Below are positions 7,212 through 13,106 of a stretch of DNA of 13,106 bases, piece after piece. Where the stretch lies: positions 1 through 13,106 of the forward strand of contig JAAZZI010000012.1 in the NCBI GenBank assembly GCA_014239225.1. The letters are read 5' to 3'. Each line of letters starts with the position of its first letter. The stretch's first letter is position 1. A program made the translations under genes and the position numbers. The notes under the pieces were generated by a model that saw only the letters and a program-made list of their open reading frames with translations, was not told the DNA's origin and made no database searches. The stretch is from Gammaproteobacteria bacterium (GTDB lineage: Bacteria; Pseudomonadota; Gammaproteobacteria; Eutrophobiales; Eutrophobiaceae).

Positions 7212-7889
7212 ATGAGTTTTACAGATACAGCAATACTTATATTGTCGACAACGATTACAATCTGTTATCTATCTTCATCAATAATCTTTATTCGCGTAGC
7301 ACTCATTATAGTTCAGATCGGTTATTTTTTCTTAGCACTATATACCGGGCTTGATCAGCCGGGTATGACAGCTATATTAATTCTTAGTATTACTAATAGT
7401 CTTATTAATGGATTAAAAATAACCCAGTATTTTTATGAGAATTCGATTCGTTGTCTGCCAAAAGAATTACATAATCTTTACCAAAGCGAATTTCATCTTT
7501 TATCACCTAAAGAGTTTAAACTATTATATGAACGGGCAGGCGAAGAGGAGTGTACCGGAGAGTTAATAGTAGCTAATCAAACTTTTGAAAATCTGATGTT
7601 TGTTCTTGAGGGCGTACCAATTATACGGCTTCAAAAAGGAAAGATGATTAGATTAACAAAGAGGGTTTGGTTAGGTGAGATGAGTTTTTTACGTGGGGAG
7701 GTGACTTCAGCAGATGTTCTTACAGCACCAGAAGAAAAAGTGAAGTTATTAATTTGGAATAAGCATGATATTGATGAACTACAAGAGAAGCAGCCAATTA
7801 TTATCGAAAAATTAAGATATATTATTGCCAATAGTCTTGCTGAAAAAATTAGATATTCCAATACACTTATTGAAAGTACATTTAGTTAG
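7212..7889 (+). CDS. Membrane protein with Popeye-like / cyclic nucleotide-binding-like domain
   Basis: A 225-residue protein. The first 75 residues are hydrophobic and look like three membrane segments (about 5-20, 22-45 and 51-70) with a loop at TGLDQPG. The rest is soluble and beta-rich: TGELIVANQTFENLMFVLEGVPII (115-138) matches the usual strand pattern of a cyclic nucleotide-binding barrel, followed by WLGEMSFLRG (153-162), TSADVLTA (165-172), LLIWNKHDIDELQEKQP (179-195), then helices ending in LAEKIRYSN (209-217). Three membrane segments plus a C-terminal domain with 'cri.W....l..ll' and 'ia.KL...N' is the layout of Popeye-domain proteins. GEMSFL fits the phosphate-binding cassette start, but the arginine of the classical RxAT/S motif is replaced (TSADV), so cAMP binding is uncertain. 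GGAG at 7197-7200 lies 11 bases before the ATG. It follows rnt by 52 bases and may share its transcript. The ligand and role are unknown. Confidence 0.8.
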   Translation: MSFTDTAILILSTTITICYLSSSIIFIRVALIIVQIGYFFLALYTGLDQPGMTAILILSITNSLINGLKITQYFYENSIRCLPKELHNLYQSEFHLLSPKEFKLLYERAGEEECTGELIVANQTFENLMFVLEGVPIIRLQKGKMIRLTKRVWLGEMSFLRGEVTSADVLTAPEEKVKLLIWNKHDIDELQEKQPIIIEKLRYIIANSLAEKIRYSNTLIESTFS

Positions 7890-7913
7890 TTTTTCCCTTT
7901 GAAATAAAACTAA
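7886..7913 (+). terminator. Inverted repeat between convergent genes, possible weak terminator
   Basis: TTAGTTTT at 7886-7893 and AAAACTAA at 7906-7913 form a perfect 8-bp stem with a 12-base loop, followed by five T at 7914-7918 on the plus strand. The arms contain the TAG stop of the Popeye-like gene (7887-7889) and the TAG stop of mtaD (7912-7910 on the minus strand). The stem has only two G-C pairs, so its strength is doubtful, and no T run follows on the minus strand. Confidence 0.4.
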
Positions 7914-9235
7914 TTTTTAGAATAATTACTTTTTATTTTTTCCTGCCATAACTTAGCATTTTCCATTAACTCCTCAGAGTTTAGAGTTATTAATTTTTTA
8001 TCTTTTAGTAATCTTTTTCCAGCGACCCATACGTCACTTACTTGTTGACGATCACTCGCATAAATAATTTGGGAGAGAGGTTCGTAAAGCGGGGTAGTTT
8101 CTAATTGATTTAGATTTAGAGCTACAATATCAGCTTGCTTCCCTTTTTTTAGTGAGCCAATAGACTCACTTAAACCTAGTGCTTTGGCGCCATTAAGTGT
8201 GGCCATCTTCAAGGTCTTGTGCACATCACTACAAGTAGAGTCATTAGCAACACCTTTAGCTAGTAATGTTGCTGTACGCATTTCACCAAGCATATCTAAG
8301 TCATTATTACTTGCTGCGCCATCCGTTCCAATACAAACATTAATATTATTATCATGTAATTTCCCAACCGGACAGAAACCACTTGCCAGTTTTAAGTTAG
8401 ATTCTGGACAGTGAACTATACTAACTCCAAGTTTTCTTAGTTTATCAATTTCATTTTTTTCTAACTGTGTCATATGTACTGCGATTAAGCGCGAGCTTAA
8501 TAATCCTAATTCTGATAGACGATCAAGCGGACGTTTTCCATATTGATTGATGCTTTGGTTGATCTCGTCACTCGTTTCATGAATATGCATATGAATTTGA
8601 ATATCAAGTTCTTCAGCAAGTACCGCTATTCGTTTTAATGAGTCATCAGAGACAGTGTAGGGTGCATGAGGCGCAAATGCGGTATTGATAAGTGGATTAT
8701 GTCTAAAAGAATCATGGACGTATTCACCCTTAGCTAAATATTCGTCGCTACTGTTTGCCCATAAAGTTGGAAGATCAATTATAATCAAACCAATCATAGC
8801 GCGCATTCCGACGCTTGCACAAATTTCAGCAGTGCTATCTGGAAAAAAGTACATATCATTGAAACAAGTTGTTCCACTACGGAGCATTTCTGCAATCGCA
8901 AGTTTAGTTCCATCCTTGACGAATTCAGGACCAATCCATTTTTTTTCGGCAGGCCATATATGATTATTTAACCAATCCATTAATGGTAAGTCATTGGCTA
9001 TACCTCGAAATAGCGACATTGCAGCATGCGTATGGGTATTAATTAGACCAGGAATTAAAGCGTGATGTTCTAGAACTAATTCTTCTGTTGCCGTAAATTT
9101 TTTTCTGGCGTCATCAGAGCCTAGTAATGCTATTATTTTGTCGTTTTTAATAGCAAGAGCATAGTTTTCATAGACGGTATTTTCTGGTTCAACAGGTATA
9201 ATCCATCTAGCATGTATTAAGGTATCAATGTTCAT
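7910..9235 (-). CDS. mtaD: 5'-Methylthioadenosine / S-adenosylhomocysteine deaminase (TRZ/ATZ family)
   Basis: A 441-residue cytosolic metal-dependent amidohydrolase, predicted to deaminate methylthioadenosine to methylthioinosine (and possibly S-adenosylhomocysteine or 5'-deoxyadenosine). Seen in the sequence: the metal motif NTHTHAAMSLFRG with His68 and His70, GTTCFNDMYFF (121-131), HMHIHE with His217 and the catalytic-type Glu220, AVHMTQ with His254, HCPESNLKLASG (275-286), and GTDGAASNN with metal ligand Asp305. This set is typical of MTA/SAH deaminases and distinguishes it from cytosine or guanine deaminases, although exact substrate preference cannot be read from motifs. In Pseudomonas aeruginosa MTA is deaminated before phosphorolysis, giving methylthioribose-1-phosphate, the substrate of MtnA, which is encoded divergently next door; this supports the assignment. 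No Shine-Dalgarno precedes the ATG. Confidence 0.9.
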   Translation of the reverse strand: MNIDTLIHARWIIPVEPENTVYENYALAIKNDKIIALLGSDDARKKFTATEELVLEHHALIPGLINTHTHAAMSLFRGIANDLPLMDWLNNHIWPAEKKWIGPEFVKDGTKLAIAEMLRSGTTCFNDMYFFPDSTAEICASVGMRAMIGLIIIDLPTLWANSSDEYLAKGEYVHDSFRHNPLINTAFAPHAPYTVSDDSLKRIAVLAEELDIQIHMHIHETSDEINQSINQYGKRPLDRLSELGLLSSRLIAVHMTQLEKNEIDKLRKLGVSIVHCPESNLKLASGFCPVGKLHDNNINVCIGTDGAASNNDLDMLGEMRTATLLAKGVANDSTCSDVHKTLKMATLNGAKALGLSESIGSLKKGKQADIVALNLNQLETTPLYEPLSQIIYASDRQQVSDVWVAGKRLLKDKKLITLNSEELMENAKLWQEKIKSNYSKN

Positions 9236-9236
9236 T

Positions 9237-9265
9237 TTGACATCATTATTTAATTATTCTTAAAT
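9237..9265 (+). promoter_or_regulatory. Probable sigma-70 promoter for mtnA
   Basis: A consensus -35 hexamer TTGACA at 9237-9242 is followed after 17 bases by TTAAAT at 9260-9265 (four of six -10 matches). Transcription would begin near 9272 and leave a leader of about 17 bases before the mtnA ATG. The -35 lies 2 bases outside the mtaD start codon. Confidence 0.5.
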
Positions 9266-9276
9266 GTTTATGATAA
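9248..9276 (-). promoter_or_regulatory. Possible sigma-70 promoter for mtaD
   Basis: On the minus strand TTATCA (9276-9271, four of six -35 matches) is followed after 17 bases by TTAAAT (9253-9248, four of six). The start point would lie near 9241, leaving a leader of only about 5 bases before the mtaD ATG. It overlaps the mtnA promoter almost entirely. In such AT-rich DNA a chance match is possible. Confidence 0.35.
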
Positions 9277-9288
9277 TCCATTAATCAT

Positions 9289-10344
9289 ATGAAAAACAAA
9301 GAATCAGAGCCGAAAATCGAAACATTTACTGCAGTTAAATGGAATGCAGGAGTGTTGATGTTACTAGATCAGAGAAAATTACCAAATGAAGTGGTTTATC
9401 TTGATTATAGTTCAGCGCTTGATGTCGCCAATGCAATTAAAGAAATGGTAGTTCGGGGCGCTCCTGCAATTGGGATTACTGCAGCATATGCTGTTGTGCT
9501 TGCCGCACATTCAGCTTATCAAAATTCTCCTGATAATTGGCGTGAAGATATTGAAGAGGTTCTTCAAGTACTTGTTGCAGCTAGGCCAACCGCCATTAAT
9601 TTAAAATGGGCGATTTCTAAGATGCGTAAGCAATTTAATATGATTGATGGTGATCCTGAAACCCAACTACTAGACCTTGCGATTAAAATACACAATGATG
9701 ATATTGCTGCTAATCATGAGATGGGTCGTCTTGGGGCAGAATTAATTAATCCAGATAGCGAAGTTATAACTCATTGCAATGCAGGCGCTTTAGCAACAGG
9801 CGGATATGGCACAGCTTTAGGAGTGATAAGAACAGCTTACCAAAAAGGGTTACTTAAGAAAGTCTATGCTTCCGAAACCCGTCCATGGCTTCAAGGCGCT
9901 CGACTAACAAGCTGGGAATTAAAACAGGATAACATTCCTGTAAGTTTGTTAATTGACTCAGCTGTATCTAATTTGATGCAGACAAAAAAGATTTCCTGGT
10001 TAATTGTTGGTTCTGATCGCATTACAGCTAATGGCGACATTGCTAATAAGATAGGGACATATTCGCATGTAGTATCGGCAAAGCATCACAATGTAAAAGT
10101 TATGGTAGTGGCCCCTTCATCCACAATTGATATGAAAATAGATTCAGGGAAAAAGATACCTATTGAAAACCGCCCAGCAGAGGAGGTAATGAATTTTCAA
10201 GAGACCCAATCCAGTTTAAATCAAACTGAAATTCTAAATCCGGCTTTCGACATTACCCCCGCATCGTTGATTGATTATATCGTTACTGAAAAGGGAATTA
10301 TCCATGAACCCAACGCTAAAAAAATGCTTGCAATTTTCGGTTAA
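9289..10344 (+). CDS. mtnA: S-methyl-5-thioribose-1-phosphate isomerase
   Basis: Converts methylthioribose-1-phosphate to methylthioribulose-1-phosphate in methionine salvage; a cytosolic enzyme of the eIF2B-like fold. The 351-residue length is normal. Family motifs are clear: VRGAPAIGITAAYAV (55-69), RPTAINLKWA (99-108), THCNAGALATGGYGTALG (161-178) with the catalytic-type Cys163, ETRPWLQGARLTSWEL (196-211), VGSDRITANGDIANKIGTY (240-258) with Asp243, and VVAPSSTID (273-281). The ATG at 9289 has no Shine-Dalgarno and is probably read from a short leader. mtaD diverges from it and gyrA follows on the same strand. No other methionine-salvage gene (mtnB, mtnC, mtnD) is in the window, so the fate of the product is not visible here. 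Confidence 0.97.
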   Translation: MKNKESEPKIETFTAVKWNAGVLMLLDQRKLPNEVVYLDYSSALDVANAIKEMVVRGAPAIGITAAYAVVLAAHSAYQNSPDNWREDIEEVLQVLVAARPTAINLKWAISKMRKQFNMIDGDPETQLLDLAIKIHNDDIAANHEMGRLGAELINPDSEVITHCNAGALATGGYGTALGVIRTAYQKGLLKKVYASETRPWLQGARLTSWELKQDNIPVSLLIDSAVSNLMQTKKISWLIVGSDRITANGDIANKIGTYSHVVSAKHHNVKVMVVAPSSTIDMKIDSGKKIPIENRPAEEVMNFQETQSSLNQTEILNPAFDITPASLIDYIVTEKGIIHEPNAKKMLAIFG

Positions 10345-10401
10345 ACCTATTTTAAAATCAGTTAGTTAAATCTAAGAATTTAGTAGGGGAAAGCACCATA
10401 T

Positions 10402-10407
10402 TATGAT
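10402..10407 (+). promoter_or_regulatory. Possible -10 element of the gyrA promoter
   Basis: TATGAT at 10402-10407, with TAAAAT overlapping at 10407-10412, is the best -10 candidate in the 138-base mtnA-gyrA spacer. The 17-base-spaced -35 would be TTTAGT (10379-10384), only three matches. Transcription from here would give a leader of about 70 bases containing the A-tract repeat. There is no clear terminator after mtnA, so read-through into gyrA is possible. Confidence 0.3.
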
Positions 10408-10428
10408 AAAATTTATCTCTTTAGAATT

Positions 10429-10449
10429 ACTAAAAAATCACTAAAAAAT
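10429..10449 (+). repeat. Two-copy A-tract direct repeat in the gyrA leader
   Basis: ACTAAAAAAT occurs at 10429-10438 and again at 10440-10449, an 11-base period. A runs spaced by one helical turn are known to bend DNA. The repeat lies 33 bases upstream of the gyrA ATG and downstream of the candidate -10. Whether it affects gyrA expression is inference. Confidence 0.6.
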
Positions 10450-10482
10450 AAGGATTTTTGTTCTCTTTTCCGTAAATGATCT

Positions 10483-13026
10483 ATGCCTGAATCTGATTTC
10501 GCAAAAGTACTTTCTCCTGTCAACATAGAAGACGAAATGCGGCAATCCTACATGGAATATGCCATGAGCGTTATCGTTGGCCGTGCGTTACCTGATGTCC
10601 GAGATGGTCTTAAACCTGTCCATCGAAGAGTTTTATTCGCCATGAAGGAAATGGGTAACGATTGGAATAAGGCTTACAAAAAATCAGCACGTGTTGTTGG
10701 TGATGTTATTGGTAAATATCATCCTCATGGAGATACCGCTGTTTACGATACGATTGTGCGAATGGCACAACCATTTTCTCTTAGATATATGCTTGTAGAT
10801 GGGCAAGGTAATTTTGGTTCTGTAGATGGTGATAGAGCAGCTGCAATGCGTTATACAGAAATTAGGATGCAAAAAATTACACAGGAACTACTTGCTGATA
10901 TTGACAAGGAAACAGTTGATTTCACTCCAAATTATGATGAATCAGAAAGTGAACCTAGTGTCCTCCCAACAAGATTACCTAATCTATTAATTAATGGATC
11001 AGCAGGTATTGCTGTTGGTATGGCAACTAATATACCACCGCATAATTTATCGGAAGTTATAAATGCATGTATAGCTTTAATTGAAACGCCGGAGATCGAA
11101 ATTTCGGATTTAATGAAACATATTCCAGGACCTGATTTTCCAACAGCGGGGATAATTAATGGTTCATCGGGAATTAAAGATGCTTATGAAACAGGACGCG
11201 GCCGTATCGAAGTTCGTGCTAGAAGTAAAATTGAAGAGCATGACTCCGGAAACAAAATTGTCATTACTGAACTTCCATATCAAGTTAATAAGGCACGATT
11301 ACTAGAAAAAATTGCTGAGTTGGTGAAAGATAAAAAAGTTACAGGAATACGTGAACTACGTGATGAATCAGATAGAGACGGTATGCGAGTTGTAGTTGAG
11401 TTACGTCGTAGCGAAGTTGCCGAAGTTATATTAAATAATCTATATAAATTTACTCAAATGCAATCGGCTTTTAGTGTTAATACTGTAGCCCTAGTCGACA
11501 ATAAACCACAAGCAAATTTAAATTTAAAACAATTACTTGAAGCTTTTATTAGCCATCGTCGCGAGATTGTTACAAGAAGAACTATTTTTGAGTTACGTAA
11601 GGCTCGTGCTCGTGCACATATCTTAGAGGGTTTGGCGGTTGCTTTAGCAAATATTGATCCTGTCATTACACTACTTAAAAAATCAGCTAGTCCAGCAGAT
11701 GCAAAAGTGGAATTACTTAAAGGTATATGGGAATCAAGTGCTGTTGTTGAAATGGTAAAAGATGCCGGCTCAGAGATTTCAAGACCCGATAATTTGCAGT
11801 ATGAATTTGGGTTACATGATGACGGCTATCGATTATCTCCTGAACAAGCTCAGGCAATTCTTGAATTACGCTTACAAAAATTAACTGGTCTTGAGAAAGA
11901 TAAGATTCTTAAAGAGTATAGTAATTTGTTAAAAACAATTACTGATTTACTAGATATTCTTTCAAGACCTGAAAGATTAATGAAAGTTATACACGATGAA
12001 TTAAGAGACATACAAGATCGTTATGGCGATGAGCGTAGAACTGAGATTATTCAAACACAAAAAGATTTAAGTATGGAAGATTTAATTACAGAGGAAGATG
12101 TTGTTGTTACATTATCTCATGCGGGTTATGCAAAATCACAACCGATCAATACTTATCGGTCTCAACGTCGAGGAGGAAGGGGTAAGACAGCAACTTCTGT
12201 TAAAGATCAGGATTTTATTGATAAATTATTTATTGCGAGTACACACGACACATTATTATGTTTTTCAAGTCGAGGTAAACTTTACTGGTTGAAAGTATAC
12301 GATCTACCGCAAGCTAGCCGTACGGCTCGCGGCAAACCCATAATTAATTTATTACCATTGGAAGAAGGTGAGCAAATTAATGCGGTGTTATCAATAAGAA
12401 ATTATGTCGAGGATATGTTTGTATTTATGGCAACTGCCGATGGAACTGTTAAAAAAACATCGCTGATTGAATTTTCACGCCCAAGACCGAGCGGTATCCG
12501 TGCAATCGAACTTGTGGGTGGAAATAAGCTTATTGGTGTCGAATTGACAGATGGTAAGCGTGACATTATGTTATTTAGTGATGCTGGTAAAGTTGTTCGA
12601 TTCCCCGAGTCTCATGTTCGGTCAATGGGTAGAACAGCTAAGGGTGTACGTGGCATTCGTTTAACTAAAGGACAAAATGCTATTTCACTAATTATTGTCA
12701 AAAGTACAGAGACTACTGTGTTAACCGCCACCCAAAACGGTTATGGTAAACGTACAGATATCGAGGATTACCCACAAAAATCACGAGGTGGAGTTGGGGT
12801 TATCTCAATACAAGTAACAAAACGAAATGGCCCAGTTGTAAGCGCAGTTGCTGTCGAAAATGATGATGAAATCATGCTGATAAGCGACCAAGGAACATTG
12901 ATTAGAACACCAGTGAAAGACATTTCTGTATTTGGACGTAATACTCAAGGCGTTAGATTAGTGAATCTTAGTGAACTAGAACAACTAGCTAGTATCGAAC
13001 CTATTATTGAATATAGTGATAATTAA
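10483..13026 (+). CDS. gyrA: DNA gyrase subunit A
   Basis: The breakage-reunion subunit of gyrase (GyrA2GyrB2), which introduces negative supercoils with ATP hydrolysed by GyrB. The 847-residue protein is complete. The N-terminal winged-helix domain carries GRALPDVRDGLKPVHRR (33-49), the quinolone-pocket region HPHGDTAVYDT (80-90), and the active-site Tyr124 in AAAMRYTEIR. A coiled-coil arm follows (about 370-520), with QAQAILELRLQKLTGLE near its end. The GyrA box QRRGGRG at 561-567, followed by the beta-pinwheel repeats, makes it GyrA and not ParC. Position 85, equivalent to E. coli Ser83, is Thr, and 89, equivalent to Asp87, is Asp. The long acidic tail of E. coli GyrA (875 residues) is almost absent; the protein ends EYSDN. 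The ATG at 10483 fits the family N-terminus (PVNIEDE), but no Shine-Dalgarno is visible. In related genomes serC usually follows, but it is not reached here. Confidence 0.99.
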   Translation: MPESDFAKVLSPVNIEDEMRQSYMEYAMSVIVGRALPDVRDGLKPVHRRVLFAMKEMGNDWNKAYKKSARVVGDVIGKYHPHGDTAVYDTIVRMAQPFSLRYMLVDGQGNFGSVDGDRAAAMRYTEIRMQKITQELLADIDKETVDFTPNYDESESEPSVLPTRLPNLLINGSAGIAVGMATNIPPHNLSEVINACIALIETPEIEISDLMKHIPGPDFPTAGIINGSSGIKDAYETGRGRIEVRARSKIEEHDSGNKIVITELPYQVNKARLLEKIAELVKDKKVTGIRELRDESDRDGMRVVVELRRSEVAEVILNNLYKFTQMQSAFSVNTVALVDNKPQANLNLKQLLEAFISHRREIVTRRTIFELRKARARAHILEGLAVALANIDPVITLLKKSASPADAKVELLKGIWESSAVVEMVKDAGSEISRPDNLQYEFGLHDDGYRLSPEQAQAILELRLQKLTGLEKDKILKEYSNLLKTITDLLDILSRPERLMKVIHDELRDIQDRYGDERRTEIIQTQKDLSMEDLITEEDVVVTLSHAGYAKSQPINTYRSQRRGGRGKTATSVKDQDFIDKLFIASTHDTLLCFSSRGKLYWLKVYDLPQASRTARGKPIINLLPLEEGEQINAVLSIRNYVEDMFVFMATADGTVKKTSLIEFSRPRPSGIRAIELVGGNKLIGVELTDGKRDIMLFSDAGKVVRFPESHVRSMGRTAKGVRGIRLTKGQNAISLIIVKSTETTVLTATQNGYGKRTDIEDYPQKSRGGVGVISIQVTKRNGPVVSAVAVENDDEIMLISDQGTLIRTPVKDISVFGRNTQGVRLVNLSELEQLASIEPIIEYSDN

Positions 13027-13106
13027 GAGTTATGCTTGATATTAACTAATTTATTCTTAAGAAGAATTAATTTCTTAAAAGAGAAAAAAAGAAACTAGAA
13101 AAATTA

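Noticed and set aside
13053..13067. Hairpin ATTCTT-AAG-AAGAAT after gyrA as a terminator
   Set aside because: The stem is 6 bp and almost all A-T, with no proper T run after it; the region is too AT-rich for this to stand out.

Overview
The window is about 13.1 kb of AT-rich (roughly two-thirds A+T by eye), gene-dense bacterial chromosome. The proteins are gammaproteobacterial in type: PurL of the long single-chain form, E. coli-type PurB, PyrC and Tas, an RNase T (an exonuclease largely confined to Gammaproteobacteria), and the order mtaD / mtnA / gyrA known from Pseudomonas-like genomes. The low G+C, short spacers, lack of any mobile element and several genes without a clear Shine-Dalgarno suggest a compact-genome, AT-rich gammaproteobacterium; the species cannot be named from this sequence.

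Left part (1-5364, minus strand, read right to left): tas, then purB, a small DUF7931-like gene, a gene for a short secreted secretin-like protein joined to it by a 4-base stop/start overlap, and purL, which runs off the left edge. Two purine-synthesis enzymes (PurB, PurL) therefore flank two poorly characterised genes, one of them apparently an envelope protein.

Middle part (5493-7889, plus strand): pyrC (pyrimidine synthesis), rnt (RNase T) starting 5 bases after the pyrC stop or overlapping its end, and a 225-residue membrane protein whose soluble part resembles a Popeye/cyclic-nucleotide-binding fold. This run is divergent from tas and convergent with mtaD. A perfect 8-bp inverted repeat at 7886-7913 contains both convergent stop codons.

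Right part (7910-13106): mtaD on the minus strand and mtnA on the plus strand diverge from a 53-base spacer with two interleaved promoter-like elements; both act in salvage of methylthioadenosine. gyrA (DNA gyrase subunit A), complete, follows mtnA after 138 bases. The last 80 bases are AT-rich with no gene seen.

Most of the window is ordinary housekeeping. I found no convincing new multi-gene system. The items most worth a second look are the Popeye-like membrane protein, the truncated secretin-like protein coupled to the DUF7931-like gene, and the compact control regions (mtaD/mtnA, tas/purB, pyrC leader). No gap without a gene exceeds 138 bases, and I saw no tRNA, rRNA, CRISPR or insertion sequence.
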